Below the pieces are notes generated by a model. The model ran no database searches and was not told where the DNA came from. It saw only the letters and a program-made list of their open reading frames with translations. 64,000 bases of DNA. Source: Cardinalis cardinalis (lineage: Eukaryota; Chordata; Aves; Passeriformes; Cardinalidae). The stretch spans positions 230,260-294,259 of the forward strand of contig JACDOX010000154.1 of the NCBI GenBank assembly GCA_014549065.1, given 5' to 3'. The number at the start of each line of letters is the position of its first letter. Position 1 is the first letter of the stretch. Shown piece by piece: positions 24,601 through 36,600 of the stretch. A program made the translations under genes and the position numbers.

Positions 24601-27600
24601 CAGAGAGGATACATTCACTCCCCGCATCCTCCCAGCTCTCAGTGGGCCAGCCATCAGCTCCAAATTTGAGGGCACGCCGCCTTAAAATTGGCCTCCCCAA
24701 GGAAGAGAAGAAACAAATGGATATTCCCTGATTTCACCAAACAAGAGNCCTTCCTGGGAGGTAGAGTGAGGGGCAGTCTGTGAAATCCTGTCTTGCTTGT
24801 CTATGCCAGGGTAACTAGATCCAACCACCACAGGATTTAGAGGGGGAAAAGCTGGGGCTCACTTGTTGGTGTTGCCCCAAGGGCAGCTGTCCAGGTACTC
24901 ACGATTTTCTGGGAGTAGCCCACCAGCTGGATCTTGCTGAGGGCTGCGTTCACCTCAGGCATGGTGTAGCACTTCCTCCACATGGACACCTCCACTGCAT
25001 CCTTCAGCGGGGCTGGCAGCAACCTGTGAACACCAGTGGGAGGTTCTGCNGGGATCCAGAACAACAGCTGGTGCTGGACCAGCTTCTACAACCATTTACA
25101 TTNCCCAGATCTTTAATTTCACCCTTTTAAATTCTTATTTTCAGTGTGCCTGGTGCTTCAAAGCGAGGAGTAAAGCCACACTTCCCAATCTCTTNGTTGC
25201 TCTTCTGTCCAGCCCTTGCATCAAAGAACTAGCTGTGATCAAGGTGTTACCACAACTCTTNGGGTATTCTCACCACTGATGAAAGCTGTTGGCTGATTTG
25301 AGATGTCAACACAAAATGCACCTCCAGCACCAGGATCTCCGATCAGTGTCTGTTTTTTATATCATAATAATATCATTTTTATATCATAATAATCTGAATA
25401 ATAACCTAATAATCTGAAACAATCAGTGATTAAAGTACAGTTAGCAGACCATGAGCAGGGACGGCCCTGCCCTGATTTCTGCCACTGGTCTCTTCCAAGA
25501 GCACATGTCCCTGCAGCTCAGCTTCCCTGCCTTCAACCCCACTTCCCTTCTGAGTGCCCTGGCAGGGACACACGAGCTGACACTGCAGAGCTCTTTGAAA
25601 TCCCCTCCACGGAAGTATTTAAGATGTTTTACACCAAAGTGAGATCCATCCATTCTGCTCCTCACAGACACTGCAAGTCAGCTGGCCGGCGTTGTCAAGG
25701 GAAGAAGTGAACTATAATGTCACAGGCTGGAAGAGGGATGGCTAACTTCTGGGAAATAAATCTTCCTCAGCAACATGAACTGAGGCAGGAAGCAGCACAG
25801 CTGCCAAATGCATAAGAAGAATAGGATTTTTTTTTGTATATTAAACCAATGCTAAATCAAAGGCTAATTCAAACCAATTTCCAAAGATTTATGGAAATTG
25901 GTCAAGTTTCCTTGATCAATTTGTTTAAAGGAATTTAATTTATTGTTATATCTACTAGGTCAGTGAACTCCTCCATAATTTAAGATACTGAAGAAAGGAT
26001 TAAGGACAGCTCTTGCCAAGACCACAGCACAGGTCCAGAACGATAACTGCAATTCCAGCACATGCTGGCTGAAAGCACCCTGTGCTTCAGGAAACAAACA
26101 AAGCCTTCAAGGTCTTTTTTGGGAAGTCGTAAGCAACAAAAGGAGACACAATGTGGAGAGTTGTCCACCACTGCATTGAAGCAAATTGCCTGTAAAAGCC
26201 TTTAACCTACCATAAGAAGCATTTAGTGTTGGAGGCTTTCAGGAGCTTCTCTTCTGGGAAGAGGAAAATGTTTCTCCAGGTAATGGAGAAAGTGGGGAAT
26301 TGTCCTTGGTGAAGGAAGTTTCTCTTAGCCTTGACTGTGGCTACATTGAAAATACTCTGATCCCTGGCAGAGACCAGTGGCATCAGTCTCCAGTGGTTTC
26401 ATGAAGCTGAGCGACAACAAGGTGCTGGTCCCTCAGATGCATTCAGTCTGTCATCTCACTTCTAAAATCCCTACAGAGTTACCAGAGGATATTCTGTGGT
26501 CTGGAGTAAATCTACTGCCACTATGGCAACATCCTGTTAGAGGTCACCTCACAACAACCAGATGTGTGANGGCTGGGACAGCCATAAACGGGGAGGTACC
26601 ACGAATCCACATGGTTGAGGATACAAAATTCACCTTTTAAAAACTCAGGGATTTGTATTCTTCCCTGGGATCTGCACAGAGACAGCCCCTCCTGGTCAAT
26701 GCAAAGGGTGGCATTTAATGTATGATGTTAAATCCCAGAACTGTTTGAAGGGAGAGGAGGATGGCAGCACCCAACTACATCAGGCCACGGCCTCTCTTGT
26801 GCCCTGCTCAGCCTCAGGAAACAGCCTGTTTCAAACACTTTAAAAGATATGGGAAACCATCAAACAAGAAGTCAACAAAATGCCTTTCATAAGGCAAACT
26901 TCCTCTTTAGCCCCTGAATCCCAATCAGTGTGAAAGATATCCTGGCTGACATCTCCAGAGCTTCCACGAGACTGCTCACTTGAAATAAAAGCCAGTGGCA
27001 ATAAAACAGGCTAAGCAATTAGTTCAGACTGGATCTGATAATGGAAAAATGTAAACCACTATAATGAACTTATTATATTTTATACAGTATTTGCATTTAA
27101 AATGCTCCAGTGCTTTATCTAATGAAGATGATAATACTTTGTGTTTTATACTAACTGTTTGGAGAAGAACTAGCTGAACTGTAAAGCAGTAATGGGGATT
27201 GATCAGCCTGAAAAATTAAAGTTAGACTCAGAAGTAATAAGTATTCTGTTCTAGCAACAGCCAAGTAGGAAAAAAAAACCCCAATTCATCAAGATCACAT
27301 TTTCTTAAGTAACGGATGTCAGTCCAAAGCTGCATGTGCCATTAGCCAGGTGCTAATTTGGGGATCAGTAGATGTTTTGCTCTAATAATCAGTTCCATTC
27401 ACGCCTGCGTGACACTTGTCACCAGGCATCTCAAAACACTTTGCAAACATTAATTAAAGTCCCCGGGTGCCCTCTGTGCTGGATGGGAGCTCTGTTTTAC
27501 AGATGCACACAGAGGTGAAGGGGGAAACTCAGGGCACAGGTGGGGCAGAGGTGGAGAGGGAGGTCACATTTGTCCTCTNGTTCCAGCTCAAAGACAACAT

Positions 27601-30600
27601 TGGTTCAGACCAGCAGAGTTAATTATACANAAATTTATGTTACTAAACTGATGTTTATTGCTCCCACCTCCCTGCTACCCCTTTACAACAGCTACAGGAT
27701 GGAACTATGAATTTTGGGGGACATGCCCAGCAATAGGAGAGAAGAACATGTATTTTAAGGACCACTTCAAGGCAAAAAAGGCTCCAGTCTTCTATAGCAG
27801 CTGAATCAGAACAAAAATTCCCTCTCTGTGTTCTCCTCTGGAATAATCAGCAGCATGCAAAGTGCCAGGCAGCACTTTTCCTAAAATACGACCACCAGGA
27901 AAGTGACATTATATGAGCTGCAAGATATATGATTCTCCTTTAAACCATGCATACAAAACATGCCTGGTGTGACAGGAATAATGGCTCCAGTCCTCTCTCT
28001 CCACACACTGGGAGCANCAGGAGTGGCTCTGGGCAGACCAGTGGACCCCAAAATTAAAAAAAAAAAAATCCACTATTCTAAAAATCCTGCTGAACTTCAG
28101 TGTATTTGGTATTGCTTTTCTTCTTGATATCTGACTTGGTATCTGCTTGTCTTCTTCAGAAGAGTGAGAGTTAGGGTGAAAGACTGCTCCTAAATTCAGC
28201 AGAGGAACACAATATACAGCTAAAATTGTGGTAACTTGGATTTTTTTATTTTTGCTTTGTGATATTGGGAAATATCAAGGCTACTCTTCTAAGTAATAAA
28301 TGATTCACTTTTAGGAAACTTCTAAATCCAGCCATCTTAAGATTTAGGAGTATATAAAGGGAGATCAATTAAAAATGCACAAAGCAGCTTTTAAAAATAA
28401 CTTTTTAATCAACCAATTCTATCTTTAAAATGTGCTAAAAACAAAACTGTCTCCTCCAAGGAACATGCTGTGCACCTGAAATTGTTTTTATTCCCAAGAA
28501 AGCATCAACTACAATTTTTAAACTGTATGGATGATTTTTAGATTCCATAGGCTTTCAAAACTCTGAGCATCTTGTTTTGATGTATAGCTGGAATAATGGA
28601 CATGGTGCTTCCCAATAAACTTTTTTATTCAGATTTTGTCTTTAAGCTTTGGAAAGCCAAAAAGCCCACTCTGCTGTTCAGGTGTAAAGATGGGAAGAAA
28701 GGTAACACCAACAGTGTGTTAACACTGTTAAAGATGGGAAGAAAGGTAACACCAAAGTGACCTCCAACAGCTGTGCCTTGACTTTCTTAGTATGTCAGCA
28801 AACATAAATGTAAACACCATTTAAATTCAAATTATTCCAATGCAGTATCATTAAATTTAAATAGCCTTCTCATTTCAACAACTTTTTATGGTGTTACTAC
28901 CAAAATCTGCTGGTTTTATCTACCATCATGGAGCTGAACTGTGTGAGGGGAGATCAGGGGAAGCTTTGCTGTTACCAAGTCTTTCTCCAAGAAACAAATT
29001 TGTGAGGTTGAAAAACCAACATTGTGCAAAAATGATTAAAGAAATAATCGCCCCAAAAGAGTCACAGCAGCAAATCTCAAGTGGTGGGAGCTGAGCCATC
29101 CTCACAGTGACTCCCAAACTTTGGTGCTTTGGCACAATCACCTTTCCTGGGACTCNTTCCTTACCTTTGTACCTCCTTGTTCTTCCACATGGAGGCAGAC
29201 TGAGCCTTTGGCACGCGTTCAATGGAATTCACCAGCTCTTCCATCAGGAGCCTGAAAAAATCAAACCTAAATTAGCACTGCCTCCTCTCACACAGGAGAG
29301 AACTTCGGCCCAAATCTTTCCAAAATACCACAGAAATTGTAACACTCAGAGGGGTTCTTCCCACAGAGGCCATGACCAACACTGCCCCTGTTTATCCAAG
29401 GAGTGTTTCCAATTCCATCTGCTTGCAACAGAGGAGGATCTGGCCCACTGGGTTATGGGCTATTTGGAAAGTGCAAGATAATTTCTTCATTACTGACTGC
29501 TTGTGATAAGTAATGAGACAAAACACACAACAAAACCTCCTCAGCTGCTGCCTGTCTATCACTTAGGGAAACCAAGCATGCTGTCAGAGTGAACTCTCCT
29601 CGTCTGCCAANGCATATTTGAGACAGGAAAAGGTGTCAAACCTTAGAAATTGTCACTGCAGATTTCCCTGCCCAAAACTAAACAGCATTTGTGATTGTGT
29701 GCAGGCTTTCCCTTGAAGTTTGGGGCACAAGGGCAGCATCTGGAATGGCCTGGGGTGGGGAGAACCACACCGGTGAACTCTCCCACAAGACTGTGCTTGT
29801 TATCTCCAGCTCTGGACCAGCAAAGCCCAGAGATCTACTACTCATTTGTATTTACACAATTCCTTTCACCTACAAGGNCCTTCAGTTTCTGTTTGTTTTC
29901 ACACAATGGGGGAATTACTCTGGCATGGGAAGTTTGCACAGGACCTTCAGTGGACAAAGATTCCTGCCCTAAAGTGCTTACAGAGTAGTCCAGATAGGAG
30001 TGCCTAATCTGGCTCCTAATTACTGAATGTAGCAGCTCTGCAGGAGAAAGGAACAGAGCTCAGTTCCAGTTAGGCCTCACCTGCAGCATTTGGTGTTGAC
30101 CCATCCAATCAACAAGACAATTTTGTAAAAATAAACTGGCAAGTTTAATGACTGTTGTGTTTTTTAACTGCACTGTCGTATCTTTTTCTATCTCAGTCTC
30201 CTATTTCTGCCATTTTTCTTAGTGCTTCTCTCTGGAGTTCAGAGCTCACACAGCTCAGCTGTCACTTGAGATGATGTCAGCCTGAATTCCTTTCTGTGGA
30301 GTGGAGGAAAGTGTGATTATATGGAATCATAAAATNCTAGAATGGCTTGGGTTGGAAGGGACCTTGAGGATCATTTAGTTCCAACANCTGCCATGGGCAG
30401 GGACACCTTCCACCAGACCTGGTGGCTCTAAGTCCTGTCCAACCTGGCCTTGAACACTTCCAGGGATGGGACAGCCACAGTTTCTGTGGGGAACAAGTGC
30501 AATTTTCTGATTGGGAAGTCTCCTTTTGGTTAAGAGGAACAGAGAAGAGCAGGAGAGCTCTTTGATCCATGGTTTTTGAAGGTCTGAAGTTGCCTATGTG

Positions 30601-33600
30601 GCAATTACTGAGGTGTCTCAGCCCACTCAAATTCCACTGTCCCACATCTATGGCCTGGACTCAACACAAAGCACCTGCTGGAAATGTTGGTGCTTCCAGA
30701 GGTTGGGAAACATGGAGTTAACATATTTGCAGCACTAAGGACTTGGCTGGTGTTCAGCTCCTGCCTGAAAGCCTNTTTGGAACATTAGACACCACTCCTC
30801 TCCCCACATTGTCCTTTACACCTTCTCCTCAGCAGTGATGAAAGAGGGGCAGAGAATCTGAAGGGGCTTTTTACCTGCCAATTTGAACAGTGGGCTCGGT
30901 GGCATACACTGTTCCAGTGAATCCTGTGTACTCTGTGATGTAGGGCAGTGCCATCATGCAGTGATAGTTGGAGATCAAGATTACATCCACTGTGGAGAGG
31001 TCAAGCAGTTCAGTCTGAAAACAAGAGCAGAGATAAGCAACTTGTAACCCTTTCTTGCAGTTTAATAAATTGCAGAAAAACAACTTCTATTTTTTTAAAC
31101 TTTATTGCAGGAATGTAACTGGTTTATAAAAGCATGTCTCAGCTGTGGCAAAGATTAATGTTGCCTTTAAATTAACAAGAATTATTTTAAAAGCCCCCTA
31201 AAATTATTCCATTCTCCAACCTGGAAAGNAAACCATGCCCTGGGTTTTTCTGTTTTTCAGGTGATGAAATGGCTGCTGTTATGAGATCCACGATTATTTT
31301 ACTTTTTCCAAGAATTGATGCATGCACCTCCTTAGGGAGGAAGGACATTATAAAACACCAAAATTGCTGCATCAGTGATTTAGGGTGTCTCATTTTTTTT
31401 TATGCAGCNCATCATACTGTACCCCAAGAAAGAGATGAATGAAGACTGTATTTATTCATATGCTTAAAAATAATCCTCATATTTTCCCAAAGTAAATGTT
31501 TGGCATCTTTCTCATTCACATTTTCTACAGCAGGAGANGAAGCCCATTCACAGGATACAACAAAACGGATGGGTGGGCCCAATTAGTTTTGATGTGACAG
31601 TTTAGACAAGAGTTCTGAGACTGAAAGAAGATTTCACACATTGTTAAAAGAATTTTAATTAAAAATATTTACTGGTAATGCTATAACACAAATGGTGTCA
31701 AGTCAGAAATTTACAAGATTACTGACCTCTAACTCAGTTATTATAGAGCAGCTAATGGAATTCAACACTCATCAAGCACATATTATCTGATTACAAGGCT
31801 TGGTCCAGTAATTTGAATAAAAAAGGCAAGAAAGTAGGTCACTCTGCTTTGCAGAGGGCTGACACAGTGCTCTGGTGACAAGCTGCTTAACTCCTCCTAA
31901 GCACTCATGGTTTCAATCCATGATCAGCAATGATCTCTGAGCTGAGAACATGAGGTGAAACATCACCCTCAGCTCCATGACAGGGCACCTTTTATCTTCC
32001 TGGGCTTCCAGGCAGGAACACACTCCCTGCAAGGTATCAGAGGATCTGCTGATGCCTGCTCCTGCCAAAGCTTGGATTGTCCACACCTTGGTTTGGACAG
32101 CTTTCAACTGTGTCCAGACTGTACAGGATCAAATTCTGGACTGGTTTGGGTGGGAAAGCCCTTAAAGAGCAACCTGTTCCACCCAGGGACACCCCTCACT
32201 ATCCCAGGNTGCTCCAAGTCCTGTCCAACCTGGCCTTGGACACTTCCAGAGATCCAGGGNCAGCCACAGCTTCTCTCAGAAGCCTCTGCCAGGGCCCCAC
32301 CACCCTCACAGGGAACAATTCCTTCCCAAAATCCCATCCATCCCTGCCCTCTGGCAGTGGGTAGCCATTCCCTGTGTCCTGTCCCTTCATCCCTTGTCCC
32401 CAGTCCCTCTCCAGCTCTCCTGGAGCCCCTTTAGGCACTGGAAGGGGCTCTGAGCTCTCCCTGGAGCCTTCTCTTCTCCAGGTGAACACCCCCAGCTCTC
32501 AGCCTGGCTCCAGAGCAGAGGGGCTCCAGCCCTGAGCTGAATCCCAGCCCAGGAGAGCCATCAGGAGGATACACAGCAGCACTTTCCAACCTTTAGCATG
32601 CCACATCTCAGCACTCTAGAAGCATTTACTGATAGCATGAAAAGGGTGTCAAAACCAAAACAAAGTGAAATCTTCCCTGGGGCTTGCAGTGATTTCACTG
32701 AAGTGCCTTTGAGATGAAGAAACTTAAAAATGTTTCTTGCATGTGAAGTGAGAGAGCAGAAAGTTGCCAAGCAAAGAGAGGGCTGCACCCTGCACTCTGA
32801 CATGTGTGAGAGTACTTTGCTGCTGAGACAGCCTCATCTCACCTTGTGGCTGCTGGATTAGACCCAAATCTTGGTTTGTTCTGGCAATGGTGNTCTGGAA
32901 GTGATACAGAGATTCTCTGGCTAACTGCCTCTGCAGACAAGTTTCTTCAAAAGAAGTGGCATGGAAGGAAATAAAGTAAAAGCTTCTTTCACACAAGCTC
33001 CCTCTTATCCCGTGTTGCCAAACAGCAGCAACATTTCCACTCTGTTTGCAGCTGGCCACGACTCCTGAACCTCCTGCAGACAGGTGAGCTCAAGGTGTGA
33101 GCTGGGTGTCACAGCAGATCTCTTCCCANTGTTCATGGAGGAGATGTGGCATCTGCTGGGCATTTTGGGAAACATCTGAGAGGCCATTTTTAAAGTCCCT
33201 GAAATGGTGATGTGCTGCTGGTTGTCATGTTCTGGTTGTTGGATGGGCTGCTGGGAAGCAGCTTCGTGAGTGGTAACAGCAGTAAGATGAAGCAGTGACT
33301 CTCTGTCTTTCATATTCAGCTACACATGTGGGTATTTTCCAGCCCAAAGTAACCAGAAAGGCTGAAGCACCCTAAACCCCAGCAGATAATCATTCCAAAG
33401 AGAATCCAGCACATAAATCCAGTCCTTCCCAAGATCTGGGCTATAATAGCACTTTCTACACACACAGATGCTTCCCACATCCCTCAGTTTCACAGGACAG
33501 TAACCAAAAGGCTCACAAAACCCCAGAATTATTAGGGTTTTGGGCTGGTCTTTTTTGGTTTGATTGGATTATGACAATTCCAGCTGGGTTGGAATGGTTG

Positions 33601-36600
33601 TAATCTGTTTGAACCATTTGCCAAAACCAGTACCAGAGCTGCCAACTTGTTGGGAAGAATCAAGATGACAAGAGTGATGCCAGAGGTGAGTTCCATGGGA
33701 TCCACACATGGGAACAATATTGCCAGAACCTCAGCAGGCTGACAGCAACCTTCCAGGAGTGTTTTGTGCTTCCTGTCTGCAAGGTCAGGCAGAAAGGAAA
33801 AAAAATTCTNCCCTCTGAACACACTGAGGAAAGGGATACTATTCCCATGCTACTCTCCNTTATTTATCCCCACCTCTCTCTGCTCAGCTTTTTATATCTT
33901 TATTTCTCCTACAGCACTCCCCATATCCACTGGGTGATTCCAGGTAATCCAAACATCTTTAATGGTCTTGCTTGCTTTTTCTAAATCCAGAAATTCCAGT
34001 AAAAACCAGCTTGAGCAGCCACTTGCATGTGGATATGAAGGCCCAGCNCTTCCCTCAAAGAGGCTGTAAAAGTTTTTAACCTGAAAGTGCAGCTGGAAGA
34101 AGTGCAGCCCAGCAGAATCCAACCTGGCTTAACCACAGCTGGCTCCCCAGGCATGTCCTGCATCTGTGGTTAGAGACAAGCAGCTTTCCTCACCTTCATG
34201 CCCTGCCCTCATCTAGATCAGCACATGGATCCTGTCAGTCAGCCCAGCTCAGTCTGGTTGTCTTTGAAAANCCCACAAAAAGGGACAGTCTTATTCCTGT
34301 GTCAGATTATTTGCTCAAGGAGACCTTCCATGTCTCCAAAAACCATGGTTGAAAAGGGTNGTTTCCATCCTTTTTTCAGTGTCATAAGGTGCCTGAAAGC
34401 ACCTTAACAACACAGTTTTAGCAGTATTATTTTCTGAGTATTAATAAATTAGCAGGAACCTGGTAGTAGTAGTAGCAGTAGTAATAATAATAATTTCACA
34501 GGTTTCTCCCATGTGATTGAGTGGAGTCAGATTTTTCAGTAAGGCTTTGAACAAACTCACCTCTGGCAAGCAGAACTCAGGCACAGAGTCTACAAACACA
34601 TGGCCAGAGCATTCCTTCAGCTCCTGTAAAAAAATCACACCAACAGAGGAGACACAAAAATACAACACAGTGTTATCCAAGGCAGCACATTTTTGATTTT
34701 CCAGACACTTTCTTTATCACTGGTAATTTCCAGCCCATTACTACAGGACATTTATCCCCCTTCTAGACACGATTTGGCGCAGGCAGATCTGCTGAAATTG
34801 CTTTCATGGCAGATGAGGGTGCTTGGTATCTGAAGGGATCAAATCCTCCTTGGGAAGGACAGAGAGAGCACTCTGGGAGGTAAAGAAAGAGCCCTGGTAA
34901 TGACCAGAAGGCAAGTTTGGAATTGGTTCCAAACAACATCCAACCTCTTCTGTCTTACTAGAACCTAAATACAATTTATAGTCCCTGTCTAAGAGTATTT
35001 GATGAAACAAATCTGGGGATCTTATTTCCACATGGCACATTTTGTTAAAACTTTAGCCTCTATTTTCTTCCTGACATCAAAAACTTTTGTCACATGAGAA
35101 GTCACATTCTTCAGGGTGGAACAAAAACATTTTCAACTCTAGTCATAGCACAACTCACAGGCTCCCTACCACCCATCCTGCCTTCTCTCCTGTCCCAAAG
35201 CAAGTGGGCTCAGCCAGCTTCAGACTGACAGAATTAAAGATTGAATCCAATTCTTAATAATTACAGTGCACCTGCCAACTAATAACGAATGAGCAATTAC
35301 ATCTAGTGGCAGAAGTCTCCTAACCTCATCTCAAGGGAGTTCAAAATGATTAAAAGTAGATCACAGCACATTTCAAAGCCTCTCCAGGACTGAAGTTTTA
35401 AAACTGAGTGCTGTAACAGGAATGTCCACCTCACATGATAAAACACCCTCCTTTGACTCCTTCCCTTGGCTTTTTCCAGCATGGGTCAAAGAATTTACCA
35501 TTCCAAGCACTTACTGTGGTCAAGGTGAAGTTAAGAGAGCTGCCTTTGAATTTTTAACACGATTTCCATTGCCATTGTGTGAGTTTGGAGGTTCCTCTCG
35601 AGCACACACTGCAGCAGCAGCATGCCAGAAATTTAAATATATTCCAAATAAAACTACAGTGACAATCCGTCCATTCTTTGGAGCCCAGAGCTCTGACACC
35701 AAAGCTGGGGTTCAGGANACACAAATTCCAGGGAATTCAAACTGAGCAACTCCATTTCTGCCCCTGAGCCTCTGCAGCCCCGCGACTGCCAGTNAGCAAG
35801 TGCTCTGAATAGAGCTGTTACTATTTTACCAACAGAAATGCTGCCTGCACAGTTTCTTTTGTCTCCAATGAGAAGAAAAATCGGGTCTTTAATCTATGAT
35901 CTTCAGCTCTCCTGTCTGTAAAAATCAGATCAATCCATTTTGTCCACCTCAAAGTCCCCTACAAAAGCAACTATTATCACTGTTTGCTTTAATGTTCCCA
36001 TAGTCAGAGAACAGTCTATTAAGCATTTTCTCCACTGGTACCTATTGCTGCCCACATTTGAAATGTATCTGCCTATTTTACTAACATCTGACATATTTTT
36101 TGTGTTCATTGTTCCCTTATGGCAGATCAAGCTGGCCGCTGCAGTGCCAAGTTTTGGTTGAAGCCTCAGATAAATTCTGCCTCCAAAACTGATGCAATGA
36201 AAAGAGGGGGGAAAAAAAGAGCAATTCTGTGTGTCTCATGTTGCTGAGGAAGTTCTGTGTCTTAGAATCAGGAGGCTGGAAATACTATCCTCCCTGCTAT
36301 GTCCAGCAGCAGAACACATGTTGATTTCAGAGGCCAAAGCCATGCTTTTCCTCTCTGAGAGACCTCCCATAGGCAAACCATTGCCTTTCTCATAGTTCTG
36401 CCTGAAAAAGGGTATGAAACCAACCTCATTTATAGGCATGCTCTGAAGCCTCAGTGTCAGAAAAGTGAGACTGTGGAATAAAAGGCACTCTAAGAAGGCA
36501 AAGCACTATTATTTATGGAGCTTCATGAAATACAAAAATATTCACACTGACGACTTCTGCATTTTAAGCAGATTTTTTTATAATCTAGGCTACCTCTGAA

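Larger units (their letters stand above)
25024..29164 (-). other. INTS9: INTS9 intron 6
   Basis: 4.1 kb. It contains a fossil MIR-like SINE at about 27425-27565 and a 26-bp direct repeat pair at 28686-28755. Otherwise unique. Confidence 0.85.
31015..34560 (-). other. INTS9: INTS9 intron 4
   Basis: 3.5 kb with a CR1 fragment at about 32130-32540 and an AGT/AAT trinucleotide tract at 34462-34494, about 65 bp into the intron from the exon 4 donor. Confidence 0.85.

Noticed and set aside
31955..32489. Several open frames of 77-159 codons
   Set aside because: They translate a reversed CR1 3' fragment in different frames.
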